Origin: Haliscomenobacter sp041740695 | GTDB taxonomy: Bacteria > Bacteroidota > Bacteroidia > Chitinophagales > Saprospiraceae | Reading direction: 5' to 3' | Assembly: GCF_041740695.1 (NCBI RefSeq) | Contig: NZ_JBGSLK010000052.1 | Location: 1 to 64,000 of the forward strand | Length of the DNA: 64,000 nt | Part shown: positions 51,793 to 59,943 of the stretch, one piece after another | Layout: every line of letters begins with the position of its first letter | How positions within the stretch are numbered: position 1 is the stretch's first letter | The notes under the pieces: model-generated | Told to the model about the DNA's origin: nothing | The model's database searches: none | The model's input: only the letters and a program-made list of their open reading frames with translations | Position numbers and translations under genes: made by a program

Positions 51793-51847
51793 GCTGGGGA
51801 AAGGGCGTATTTTGTTTAATTGTGGTGTCTCTTTTAGATTAACCTGC

Positions 51848-51932
51848 TGAGGTGATTCTGTAGTGTCTTAGGTTTCTTAGGTGGTGAAAAAAACGTTCTC
51901 TTCACCACCTAAGAAACCATAGAACCACCTCA
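51848..51932. repeat. Family 4 palindrome, shortened copy
   Basis: Left arm nearly identical to 46581-46623 (TGAGGTGATTCTGTAGTG then TCTTAGGTTTCTTAGGTGG). The right arm is about 8 bp shorter but still complementary. Central loop of ~12 nt. Convergent gap between the cytochrome-fusion gene and the ABC-F gene. Confidence 0.8.
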
Positions 51933-51963
51933 GGGGAAGTTGCTGAATTTGATCTTAAAAAGC

Positions 51964-53904
51964 TTACCCCTCCAATTCCATCGTCGCCGCTTCCCATTCC
52001 TCCATGGCCGTCGCCAATTCCTTCTTCTTCGCCTCGTACGCCTGCATCAGCTTGTTCGAATCCGGCTTGCTGTAAAAATGAGGATCGGACATTTGCGCCT
52101 GGAACTTGGTCAGGTCTTCCTCCAGCCGTTCTACCCTTTTTTCGGCGTTGCTCACTGCCCGTTGCAGGCGTTTGCGCTCGTCGAAGCTCAGTTCGCGGGT
52201 TGGGGTGGAAACAGGGTGGGCATTGGCCATTTGGGGCGCAGCTACCACTGCTGGCGGGGTGTTTTTGGTGCTCATTTCCACCTGCCGCATGTTGTCCAAT
52301 TGGCGTTTTTCGAGGAAAGCGTTTACGTCGCCGATGTGGTCGTAGAGGTGGCGGTCGCGGAACTCGATGGTGCGGTTGGTCAAGCCCGCCAGGAATTCCC
52401 GGTCGTGGGAAACGACCACCAAGGAGCCATCGTATTCCATCAAAGCCGCTTTGAGCACGTCTTTGGAGATGATGTCCAAGTGGTTGGTCGGTTCGTCGAG
52501 TACCAGCAGGTTAAAGGGATTGAGCAGGAGGCAGGCGAGGGCCAAACGCGCGCGTTCACCCCCGGAGAGCACCGATACTTTTTTCTCCGCATCTTCGCCG
52601 CTGAACATGAAGGCACCCAGGATGCTGCGCACGCGGCTACGCATTTCGGGCGGGGAGGCGTTTTCCATGGTTTCCAGCAAGGTATCGGTTGACTTTAGGG
52701 TTTCACTCTGGTTCTGGGCGTAGTAGCCAATTTTGACGTTGTGGCCCAAGTTGAGTTTACCCCCACTGTACTGAATTTCGTCTACGATGATTTTGGCCAA
52801 AGTGGTTTTGCCCTGGCCGTTTTGACCCACAAAAGAAACCCGGTCGCCCCGGTCCATTTTGAAGTCTACTTTATCCAATATCAAGAGCTCGCCGTAACGT
52901 TTTTCCAGTTTGTGTACGTCCACCACGACTTGCCCGGCGCGAGGAGCTGGCGGGAAGCGAATGTTCATGGACGCGATGTCCTCATCATCAATCTCGATGC
53001 GGTCGATTTTGTTCAACTGCTTTTGCATGGACTGCGCCATCTTGGTTTTAGAGGCCTTGGCCATAAAGCGGCTGATGGTGCGCTCCTTGTCCGCGATGAC
53101 TTTTTGCTGGTTGTCGAAGGCCGCGCGTTGTTTCTCGCGGCGGTCGCGGCGCATTTCTACAAATTTGGTGTAGGCCGCTTTATAATCGAACACGTTGCCC
53201 AGTTCCACCTCCACGGTGCGATTGGTCACGTTGTCCAAAAATTCCTTGTCGTGCGAAATCAGGATCACCGAACCCGTGTAGTCCTTCAAAAAACTTTCCA
53301 GCCAGATGATGGACTCGATGTCCAAGTGGTTGGTAGGTTCGTCAAGCAGCAGGAAGTCGGGGCGGCCCAAAAGCATTTTGGCCAATTCTACCCGCATTTG
53401 CCAGCCCCCGCTGAACTCGTCGGTGAGGCGATCCAGGTCTTTTTGTTTAAAACCAAGGCCTTTGAGTACGCGCTCGGCATCTCCTTGCACCGATTCGCCA
53501 CCAAGGTAGTGGAAGCGGTCGTTGACGTGGGCGAATTCCTCCAGCAGATCCATGTATTCCTGGCTCTCGTAGTCGGTACGGGTTTCAACTTCTACTTGCA
53601 GCTCAGCAATGCGGGTTTCCAAGTCCTTGGCTTCTGCAAAGGCAGTCATGGCTTCTTCCAGAACTGTCCGACCCTTGGGGATGTCCATTTCCTGGTGTAA
53701 AAAGCCGAGTGAAGAGCCATTGGGGCGTACCACTTTACCTTCGTGGGGGCTCATCTCGCCAGCGATTATTTTGAGCAGGGTCGATTTCCCCGCACCATTT
53801 CTACCGACCAAACCCACTTTGTCTTTTTCGCCAAGGGTGAGGTTGATGCGATTGAGTAAAATCCGGTCGCCGTACTGTACGTAAACGTTGGTGATGTTGA
53901 GCAT
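51964..53904 (-). CDS. ABC-F family ATPase (translation factor type)
   Basis: 646 residues with two ABC cassettes in one chain and no membrane domain. Cassette 1 has GRNGAGKST and the signature FSGGWQMRVELAKML with LLLDEPTNHLDIES; cassette 2 has GQNGQGKTT, LSGGERARLALACLL and LVLDEPTNHLD. The linker (about 250-320) is rich in Arg/Lys, and a coiled-coil tail (RAVSNAEKRVERLEEDLTKFQ) resembles Uup/YheS-type members. Such proteins act on the ribosome E site; this is a housekeeping type by context, and antibiotic resistance is not implied. Confidence 0.92.
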   Translation of the reverse strand: MLNITNVYVQYGDRILLNRINLTLGEKDKVGLVGRNGAGKSTLLKIIAGEMSPHEGKVVRPNGSSLGFLHQEMDIPKGRTVLEEAMTAFAEAKDLETRIAELQVEVETRTDYESQEYMDLLEEFAHVNDRFHYLGGESVQGDAERVLKGLGFKQKDLDRLTDEFSGGWQMRVELAKMLLGRPDFLLLDEPTNHLDIESIIWLESFLKDYTGSVILISHDKEFLDNVTNRTVEVELGNVFDYKAAYTKFVEMRRDRREKQRAAFDNQQKVIADKERTISRFMAKASKTKMAQSMQKQLNKIDRIEIDDEDIASMNIRFPPAPRAGQVVVDVHKLEKRYGELLILDKVDFKMDRGDRVSFVGQNGQGKTTLAKIIVDEIQYSGGKLNLGHNVKIGYYAQNQSETLKSTDTLLETMENASPPEMRSRVRSILGAFMFSGEDAEKKVSVLSGGERARLALACLLLNPFNLLVLDEPTNHLDIISKDVLKAALMEYDGSLVVVSHDREFLAGLTNRTIEFRDRHLYDHIGDVNAFLEKRQLDNMRQVEMSTKNTPPAVVAAPQMANAHPVSTPTRELSFDERKRLQRAVSNAEKRVERLEEDLTKFQAQMSDPHFYSKPDSNKLMQAYEAKKKELATAMEEWEAATMELEG

Positions 53905-53948
53905 AAAAGATGAATCTTGATTTCGGGGTGCAAAAGTACGTAAAAAAA

Positions 53949-53983
53949 AGGTTGAGAAGGTTGAGGGAAGTTGAGAAAGTTTA
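53949..53983. repeat. Solo short-oligomer arm (family 3-like)
   Basis: Four imperfect GGTTGAGAA units in tandem, the same units that form the left arm of family 3 copy 1 at 39141, but with no core or opposite arm. Confidence 0.5.
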
Positions 53984-54005
53984 GTGCACCCTCATTTAGA
54001 TTTTT

Positions 54006-55058
54006 TTAACCCGCTTTATCTAAGGTAAAACCAAAAGTAGAACCCAAATTTGGCGTCGACCTTACATTGATGGTTTGGGCATGGGCTTCGACGATGTGTT
54101 TGACGATGGAGAGGCCCAGGCCGGAGCCGCCTTGGGTGCGTGAGCGGCTTTTGTCCACCCGGTAAAAGCGGTCAAAAACGTGGGTGAGGTGCTCTCTAGG
54201 GATACCAATTCCATTATCAGCCACTTCGACCAATATCCGTTTGTCCATGTCGTAAAAGGCAATTTTGATGCGCCCGTTGGGGATGCCGTATTTGATGGAG
54301 TTGTGGATGAGATTGATGAGTACCTGGCGGATTTTTTCCCGATCGGCTTTGACGCGGTAGTTTTGGTTGGCCCCTTCTTTAAATTCAAGGGAAATATTGC
54401 GCTCTGAAGCTTTGATTTCCAGGTCTTCGAATACTTCTCTACCCAGTTCTTTGATGTCAAAATTGGTCAATTCGAGCAGCATGTTGCCCGTTTCCAGTTT
54501 GGAGATGGTCTCCAAGTCCTGGATGATCGTTTGTAGGCGGTCAACGTTTTTGGACGCTTTTTTCAAAAAAGACAAACTAAACGCGGCGTCTTCCACTCCA
54601 TTGTCAATTACCGATTCCAGGTAGCCCTGGATGTTGAAAATGGGGGTTTTGAGCTCATGCGAAATGTCGCCCAAATAAGCCCGACGGTATTCACCCCAGG
54701 AGCGGAGTTGGTCAATTTCTTTTTGTTGGTTGGCCGCCCAATCGGCCACTTGTTGACCTACTTCTTCAAAGATTTTTGCGTCGGCGTTGATGGATTTGCT
54801 CTTTTCGGCGGGATTGATTTTTTCCTGATGGATGGTTTTGTAGATGAGTTTGATTTTGCGGTAAATGTAGTTTTGCAAAAAATATAAAATAACCCGATAG
54901 GTCAACACAAAAAACAAGAGCACCCAAACCAGGTATTCCAACCAAGGATAAGCATCCCAGCGCAAAAACCGAACCATTAAAAAGATGACAATACCCACCG
55001 CAGTGATGAGCGCCGCTGAAGAAATGGCGATTTGCCGGGGCGTTGGGTTTTTAAGCAT
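54006..55058 (-). CDS. Sensor histidine kinase (PhoR-like)
   Basis: 350 residues: two transmembrane helices at about 13-30 and 41-60 with almost no periplasmic loop, a short linker, then HisKA with ISHELKTPIFNIQGYLE (phospho-His) and HATPase_c with N-box LINLIHNSIKYG, G1 VADNGIGIP, F-box DRFYRVDKSRSR and G2 GGSGLGLSIVKH. No sensory PAS domain. The minimal periplasmic loop suggests it senses within or below the membrane. It overlaps the response regulator stop by one base. Confidence 0.93.
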   Translation of the reverse strand: MLKNPTPRQIAISSAALITAVGIVIFLMVRFLRWDAYPWLEYLVWVLLFFVLTYRVILYFLQNYIYRKIKLIYKTIHQEKINPAEKSKSINADAKIFEEVGQQVADWAANQQKEIDQLRSWGEYRRAYLGDISHELKTPIFNIQGYLESVIDNGVEDAAFSLSFLKKASKNVDRLQTIIQDLETISKLETGNMLLELTNFDIKELGREVFEDLEIKASERNISLEFKEGANQNYRVKADREKIRQVLINLIHNSIKYGIPNGRIKIAFYDMDKRILVEVADNGIGIPREHLTHVFDRFYRVDKSRSRTQGGSGLGLSIVKHIVEAHAQTINVRSTPNLGSTFGFTLDKAG

Positions 55059-55741
55059 TAAAATTCAAATTTATACCCGATCCCTTTGATGGTTTTGATG
55101 TAATCTTCTCCAATTTTTTCCCGCAATTTGCGGATGTGCACATCAATAGTACGGTTGCCTACAATAACATCGGTACCCCACACCTTGTTGAAAATTTCCT
55201 CGCGGGAAAACACTTTTCCGGGTTTGGAAACCAGCAAGAACAACAATTCAAACTCTTTTTTGGCCAATTCAATCAATTCATCACCCCGTTGTACACTGAC
55301 CCGATCGCGATCGATGGCCAAATCACCTACTTTAATGACGTCCAAACCTTCCTCTTGGGGGAGGCGATCCGAGCGACGCAACAAAGCTTTGATCCGGCTG
55401 ATAAACACTCGCGGGCGAATCGGTTTGGTGATGTAATCGTCGCCACCCACGTCGAGGGCAGCAATTTGGGAGTAATCCTCATCCCGGGCGGTTAAAAAGG
55501 CGATGGCAGTGCGGTCAAAATCAGGTTTGCCACGCAATATTCTACAGACCTCCACACCATCCATTTTGGGCATCATGATGTCCAAAATGATAAGGTTGGG
55601 CTGCTCCCTTTCGGCCACAGCAACGGCTTCTTCACCGTCGGAGGCCGTCACGACCTGATAGCCTTCCTTTTCGAGGTTATACTGGAGGATCTCCAGGATG
55701 TCTGGCTCATCGTCAACGATGAGAATTTTTATGTTGTCCAT
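55058..55741 (-). CDS. OmpR/PhoB-type response regulator
   Basis: 227 residues: receiver domain with the acidic pair D10/D11, phosphorylation site D54 (ILDIMMPKMDG) and Lys in ITKPIRPR, followed by a winged-helix DNA-binding domain (FSREEIFNKVWGTDVIVGNRTIDVHIRKLREKIG in segments). ATG 55741 (MDNIKILIVDDEP) is chosen over an upstream in-frame start. Paired and translationally coupled with the kinase. Which signal and which regulon cannot be read from the window. Confidence 0.94.
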   Translation of the reverse strand: MDNIKILIVDDEPDILEILQYNLEKEGYQVVTASDGEEAVAVAEREQPNLIILDIMMPKMDGVEVCRILRGKPDFDRTAIAFLTARDEDYSQIAALDVGGDDYITKPIRPRVFISRIKALLRRSDRLPQEEGLDVIKVGDLAIDRDRVSVQRGDELIELAKKEFELLFLLVSKPGKVFSREEIFNKVWGTDVIVGNRTIDVHIRKLREKIGEDYIKTIKGIGYKFEF

Positions 55742-55765
55742 GCACGAAGGTTCAAAAAACTTGTG

Positions 55766-55773
55766 CAAAGCTA
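55766..55773 (-). promoter_or_regulatory. Candidate -7 box of the two-component operon
   Basis: TAGCTTTG on the minus strand fits TAnnTTTG, 25 bp upstream of the response regulator ATG; no clear -33. Confidence 0.4.
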
Positions 55774-55818
55774 TAATTAATCCAAGATGACCTAGATGCT
55801 ATGTAGTTTAATTAATTG

Positions 55819-56133
55819 TTAACCATTTAGATTGTCAACAATCACCTGGTAGATTTTGTCCAATCTTTCCGGGTCTTGACGCAGTATATCCATGGTTTTG
55901 GTCAATTCTTCCTCCGATGTTTCGTACAATTGGTAAATCTCTTTGTAGTACACTTTTTTGAGGCTGTCCTTTTGGACGCCATATACGTCTTGCAAGGCTG
56001 CCTCTGCATAGTGCGCATCGGTGAGGATTTGGATCAATTGTTTTTCAGGAATGGGGAGCTTTTTTTGCCCAACGTTACAGGCAAAAAGGGGGAGCAGAAA
56101 CAATAAAAGGCTTACACGCAAGCAATTCATCAA
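55819..56133 (-). CDS. DUF4296 small lipoprotein
   Basis: 104 residues; the signal peptide ends LPLFACN (Cys19). The body matches DUF4296, a Bacteroidota-specific helical lipoprotein family: LIQILTDAHYAEAALQDVYG, followed by YYKEIYQLYETSEEELTKTMDILRQDP in two parts. Function unknown. Its ATG overlaps the stop of the sixA-like gene by 4 bases (ATGA), so the two are coupled. Confidence 0.82.
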   Translation of the reverse strand: MMNCLRVSLLLFLLPLFACNVGQKKLPIPEKQLIQILTDAHYAEAALQDVYGVQKDSLKKVYYKEIYQLYETSEEELTKTMDILRQDPERLDKIYQVIVDNLNG

Positions 56134-56627
56134 TGCAAAAATTGTTTGGGATAATAAAATGCGGTCAATCGACCACTGTTTTCACCAAATTCCTTCCAGG
56201 AGTTGATTTTGGCATCTACTTGACAGACCCCACAAGTGGGAATATTGTCGATGAAATCTTCCGTAAAAAGGTTGGCAATGAAGGTAAACGTGGGGTTGTG
56301 ACCAAAAATGGCTACTACGTGGGATTCGTCCGACAGTCCATTGATGACGCTGATCACATCTTCCGACATGGCTTCGTACAAGCGGGGCTCCAACACAATT
56401 TTCTCAGGTGGTAAACCCAACGCAGCCGCAAAAAAAGTAGCCGTCGTAAAAGCCCTTTTGGCCGGACTACTGACAATCAAGTCAATGTTTGTATTGAGTT
56501 GTTTGAGTTTTAAACCCATTTGTGGTGCATCGCGCAGGCCTCGCTCATTGAGCGGACGATCCATGTCGCTGATCGAAGGATTGTCCCAACTGGACTTGGC
56601 GTGACGAATGAAAAAAACAGTTTTCAT
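56130..56627 (-). CDS. SixA-type histidine phosphatase
   Basis: 165 residues of the histidine phosphatase superfamily, SixA branch. The catalytic RHAKSSWD (phospho-His H9) opens the protein. RPLNERGLRDAP, SSPAKRAFTTA (second Arg) and FGHNPTFT (second catalytic His) follow. Possible role: phosphohistidine removal from phosphorelay or PTS proteins. The nearby histidine kinase pair is suggestive but not evidence of partnership. Confidence 0.9.
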   Translation of the reverse strand: MKTVFFIRHAKSSWDNPSISDMDRPLNERGLRDAPQMGLKLKQLNTNIDLIVSSPAKRAFTTATFFAAALGLPPEKIVLEPRLYEAMSEDVISVINGLSDESHVVAIFGHNPTFTFIANLFTEDFIDNIPTCGVCQVDAKINSWKEFGENSGRLTAFYYPKQFLH

Positions 56628-56702
56628 AGAGCAGAAGGATTAATAGTGTGCAGTTAAATTAACATTGAAGCGTAGAATTAACATTGCACATCAAGAGCAT
56701 AT

Positions 56703-57428
56703 TTATATTTCAAAATCCAGACCACGGTAAACAAGGTCCATGTACTTCATCTTTTGCAATTCTTCATAACGCGCCTTGTCAAAACTGTACAGTTTCGCTG
56801 GGCGGTGAGAAACTCCCTCCTGAATACCCACTTCCTTCAATACATCCATTTTTTGGATTCGGGTACGAAAATTACGTTTGTTCAAAGGCAAATCCTTGGG
56901 CAAGCCCAAAATGGTTTCGTACAGGTTTTGCAATTGAGTCAAGGTGAATTTTTCAGGCAGCAACTCAAAACCAATGGGTTGGTAACGCATCTTGGCACGC
57001 AGGCGATTCAGGGCAGTTTCCAAAATCAACTCGTGGTCAAAAGCCAATTGTGGGAGTTTGGTAATGGAAAACCATTCTGCCGATTGTGCGTCGGTGGAAG
57101 GAGTTACCGGGTGCTCGGTCAAATTGACCAAAGCGTAATAAGCTACACTAATCACCCGACCCCGAGGGTCACGGGCTGGTGCACCAAAAGTAAACAATTG
57201 CTCAATAAATACGTCTCGAACCCCCGTTTCTTCCTCCAATTCGCGCAAGGCAGCAAACTCCAAGTCTTCTTCCAAATCAACAAAACCGCCCGGTAGCGCC
57301 CATTGCCCCTGGAATGGATCATGCCCCCGTTGAATGAGGAGTACTTTGAGTACTTGTGATTCATCGAGGCCAAAAATGATACAGTCTACCGTTACGGATG
57401 GCCGAGGATATTCATAGCAATATTTCAT
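56703..57428 (-). CDS. Nudix-winged-helix regulator (NrtR-like)
   Basis: 241 residues: an N-terminal Nudix domain with a complete Nudix box (GGFVDLEEDLEFAALREL then EEETGV, with the REUxEExGU pattern kept) and a C-terminal winged-helix domain (FTLTQLQNLYETILG, then KRNFRTRIQKM). This is the NrtR/AraR-type arrangement of ADP-ribose-sensing transcription factors. ATG 57428 (MKYCYEYPRPS) is chosen over one nine codons upstream. The adjacent upstream gene is pncB, which points to NAD regulation. An intact Nudix box means it could also hydrolyse its ligand. Confidence 0.87.
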   Translation of the reverse strand: MKYCYEYPRPSVTVDCIIFGLDESQVLKVLLIQRGHDPFQGQWALPGGFVDLEEDLEFAALRELEEETGVRDVFIEQLFTFGAPARDPRGRVISVAYYALVNLTEHPVTPSTDAQSAEWFSITKLPQLAFDHELILETALNRLRAKMRYQPIGFELLPEKFTLTQLQNLYETILGLPKDLPLNKRNFRTRIQKMDVLKEVGIQEGVSHRPAKLYSFDKARYEELQKMKYMDLVYRGLDFEI

Positions 57429-57528
57429 TGTGCAAATTCCAGGTTCATAAGGCAAAGATCACCATCAATCAATGTAATTAATTGCGACCTCGGTCTCAAA
57501 GTACAATAAAACGCAATTTAGCTCTTTA

Positions 57529-57649
57529 GGGCGATAAAAAAATAAGTGTTTCATTTTGTCAAAGAATTAGATAAGTAAACGGTTCATTTTAAGTTTCTTA
57601 TCTAATTCTTTGACTCGGAGAAAATGAACACTTATTTTTGCCCGACTAC
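57529..57649 (+). repeat. Family 1 double-hairpin repeat, copy E
   Basis: 121 bp, forward. The inner stem GTCAAAGAATTAGATAAG/CTTATCTAATTCTTTGAC is a perfect 18 bp, with different bases from the other copies. Outer arms AAGTGTTTCATTTT/AAAATGAACACTT have one bulge. The 3' end (GCCCGACTAC) contains the TAG stop codon of the minus-strand pncB. It separates pncB from the Nudix regulator. Confidence 0.92.
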
Positions 57650-59088
57650 TTTTGTGCGAAACGCTGCTTCAAATCGAACAAATAACGGTCCAAGCCATGG
57701 ACAAAGTGTTTTTTGGTACCATTGAATAAGGCTTGTTGTTGCAATGACCTTTCCCTTACCTGGTGGATGTCTGGCACAGCATAGACCAGTTTTCCCGATC
57801 TAAAAATGGGTACAAGTAGGTCTTCGGACTGAGTAGAGCAGGGTAGGGGCGCTGCCTTTCCCGTTTGTAGTTCAATGACTTCGCTAGTGGGATTGGCCTG
57901 GGTGATATCATACAGTACATCGGCCAATGGCATTCCAGACTTATCGAAATAACGCCGCACCTGATGGATACCGGGGTTGGACATTTTGTACAAATCTTCG
58001 GATTTTTTGATGCGGTACTCCCATTCTCCGTCTTTACCCAGGATCGCGGCTAGTTTGTACACGCCCCCTAATGCAGCTTGGGTGCCACCCGTGATAAGCT
58101 CGGTGCCTACCCCCCAAACGTTGATGGCCGATCCCTTGTCTTTAAGGCTGCTGATCGATTGTTCATCCAAGGAATCGCTGGCCACAACGGTTGTTTCGGT
58201 AAAACCAGCATCGTCCAACATTTTGCGGGCCTTTTTGCTTAGTTCACAAAGGTCACCACTATCTAGACGAATACCGAGGAGCGTATGGCCCATGCTGCGC
58301 AATTCTTTGCCTACCTCAATGGCATTTTTGATTCCTGTGATGGTATCGTAAGTGTCAACCAGGAAAATACAATTGTTGGGCATGGCATGGGCAAAGCTGC
58401 GGAAAGCCTCCTGCTCATCGCCGTAACTCATCACCCAGCTGTGGGCGTGGGTGCCGCGTACGGGGATCCGGTAGTACTTGCCTGCCAGGAGATTACTGGT
58501 GGCATTGCAACCGCCGATGTAAGCAGCTCTGGAGGCAGTGAGCGCCCCGTCAAGCCCTTGTGCTCGACGTAGACCAAACTCCAGAATTTGATCCCCTTGT
58601 GCTGCCTGCACTACCCGGGCTGCTTTGGTGGCAATCAAGGTGGAGAAATTGATCAGGTTGAGCAAGGCCGATTCAACGATTTGAGCTTGTAACAGTGGGC
58701 CTTCGATCCTTACCAGCGGCTGATTGGGAAAAACCGCAGTTCCCTCGGGAATGGCATCCACATGGCATTTGAATTCAAGCCGTTGGAGGTAGTTTAAAAA
58801 ACTGATCTCAAAAAGCGGCTGTCCGTCTGCACCTTTTAAAGAACCGAGGTAGTGAATATCTTCCACCGTAAAGCGGAACTGTTGCAGGTAATCAATGGCC
58901 AGTCCAAGACCAGTAGCAATGGCATATTGGTTGGCAAATGGGTTGCGGCGGTAGTACAATTGGAATACAGCAGGGCGATCTTGAACCCCGTTTTTCCAAA
59001 AACCATAAGCCATAGTCAGGTGATACAGGTCCGCAACGAGGGCAAAACGCTCGCGATAAACTGCGGATAAATGGGATGTGTTGGTCAC
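57646..59088 (-). CDS. pncB: Nicotinate phosphoribosyltransferase
   Basis: 480 residues. It condenses nicotinate with PRPP (with ATP hydrolysis) to nicotinate mononucleotide in NAD salvage. Markers are LVADLYHLTMAYGFWKNG at the N-terminus, FGLRRAQGLDGALTASRAAYIGG in parts, GTHAHSWVMSYGDE, GIRLDSGDL, and GVGTELITGGTQAALGGVYKLA. Length fits the family. The start is GTG, with the next in-frame ATG too far inside. The stop codon is in a family 1 repeat. A 21-bp palindrome lies directly at the 5' end. Confidence 0.94.
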   Translation of the reverse strand: MTNTSHLSAVYRERFALVADLYHLTMAYGFWKNGVQDRPAVFQLYYRRNPFANQYAIATGLGLAIDYLQQFRFTVEDIHYLGSLKGADGQPLFEISFLNYLQRLEFKCHVDAIPEGTAVFPNQPLVRIEGPLLQAQIVESALLNLINFSTLIATKAARVVQAAQGDQILEFGLRRAQGLDGALTASRAAYIGGCNATSNLLAGKYYRIPVRGTHAHSWVMSYGDEQEAFRSFAHAMPNNCIFLVDTYDTITGIKNAIEVGKELRSMGHTLLGIRLDSGDLCELSKKARKMLDDAGFTETTVVASDSLDEQSISSLKDKGSAINVWGVGTELITGGTQAALGGVYKLAAILGKDGEWEYRIKKSEDLYKMSNPGIHQVRRYFDKSGMPLADVLYDITQANPTSEVIELQTGKAAPLPCSTQSEDLLVPIFRSGKLVYAVPDIHQVRERSLQQQALFNGTKKHFVHGLDRYLFDLKQRFAQK

Positions 59089-59109
59089 TTAGTTTGATTT
59101 TGAAACTAA
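59089..59109. promoter_or_regulatory. Candidate operator at the 5' end of pncB
   Basis: Perfect palindrome TTAGTTT-7 nt-AAACTAA (8-bp arms when the outer C/G pair is counted), directly upstream of the GTG start. Its length and position suit an NrtR-type operator; the Nudix regulator is the next gene but one feature away. No second copy is seen upstream of the regulator itself. Confidence 0.5.
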
Positions 59110-59172
59110 GGTATGATGCTTTGCTGAATTTTGCAAAAAAATATGACCTTGTTAACAAAAAAAAATTGCGAA

Positions 59173-59295
59173 GTAGTGGGGCAAAAATAAGTGTTTCATT
59201 TTTTTTGAGCCAGTGGATTAGATAAGGCACTTAAAATGAACCGTTTACTTATCCAATCCACTGGCCAAATGAAACACTTATTTTTTTATCGCCCC
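59173..59295 (-). repeat. Family 1 double-hairpin repeat, copy F
   Basis: 123 bp, reverse orientation (starts GTAGTGGGGC). The inner stem GCCAGTGGATTGGATAAG pairs with CTTATCTAATCCACTGGC, one G-T wobble in forward reading. Outer arms AAGTGTTTCATTT/AAATGAAACACTT are perfect. Divergent gap between pncB and the secreted protein gene at 59347. Confidence 0.92.
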
Positions 59296-59346
59296 GGACA
59301 CAACTTTTTGGGCAAAAACACGCTCAATTGAGGCAAACATTATCCA

Positions 59347-59943
59347 ATGAACTTAATGCAAAAATTGAGCCTTTTAGGGTTGTTGTGGCTGGCTTCAATG
59401 AGTATAAGTAATGCGCAAGTGTTGCGCGATACTTTTATTCAAAATTCAGCGGAAGATTGGAGAACCAATCCCTGGAAGGAGTACAAATCGCTGGAAGGTA
59501 AATTTCGAGTACTCACCCCCGGAGAATTTGACAAAGCGGTAGATTCGGTACAAACTCCATTGGGGAAATTGGCCTACTATATATTGGTGTACAACAACAC
59601 TCAAAAAAATGCCGAAAACCTGTTCTACATGATTACTTTTTGTGACTACCCCCCTGGAACCATTCATTCAGATTCTACGGACTTGCTGAAAGACTTTTTT
59701 GAGGCGAGTATAGATCAGGCTGCCAGCAGTGTCAAAGGAGAACTAGCTTATCAGGACGACATTGTGCAACAGGGATTTCCTGGTAAAATTTGGCGCATCA
59801 ATTACCTGCGCGACCAGGCTGTGATCAAAACCAAGGCTTTTATGGTGCGCAATCGCTTTTATTCCATTCAAACCGTTACCCTCAAAGACATGGCCATCAA
59901 TGCTGCTAGTGACCGGTTTTTTGATTCTTTTCTCATTTTATGA
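59347..59943 (+). CDS. Secreted protein of unknown function
   Basis: 198 residues with a signal peptide (cleaved near SNAQ, residue 23). The mature part (KSLEGKFRVLTPGEFD, TPLGKLAYYILVYNN, YMITFCDYPPGTI, GFPGKIWRINYLRDQAVIKTKAF in parts, FDSFLIL) follows the pattern of a family of small secreted proteins seen in Bacteroidota, Planctomycetota and cyanobacteria, with a beta-sheet core like PsbP/Mog1 folds. The fold assignment is an inference. No operon partner. Confidence 0.72.
   Translation: MNLMQKLSLLGLLWLASMSISNAQVLRDTFIQNSAEDWRTNPWKEYKSLEGKFRVLTPGEFDKAVDSVQTPLGKLAYYILVYNNTQKNAENLFYMITFCDYPPGTIHSDSTDLLKDFFEASIDQAASSVKGELAYQDDIVQQGFPGKIWRINYLRDQAVIKTKAFMVRNRFYSIQTVTLKDMAINAASDRFFDSFLIL

Noticed and set aside
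51964..53904. Antibiotic-resistance ABC-F
   Set aside because: The architecture fits housekeeping Uup/YheS-like members and there is no resistance context.
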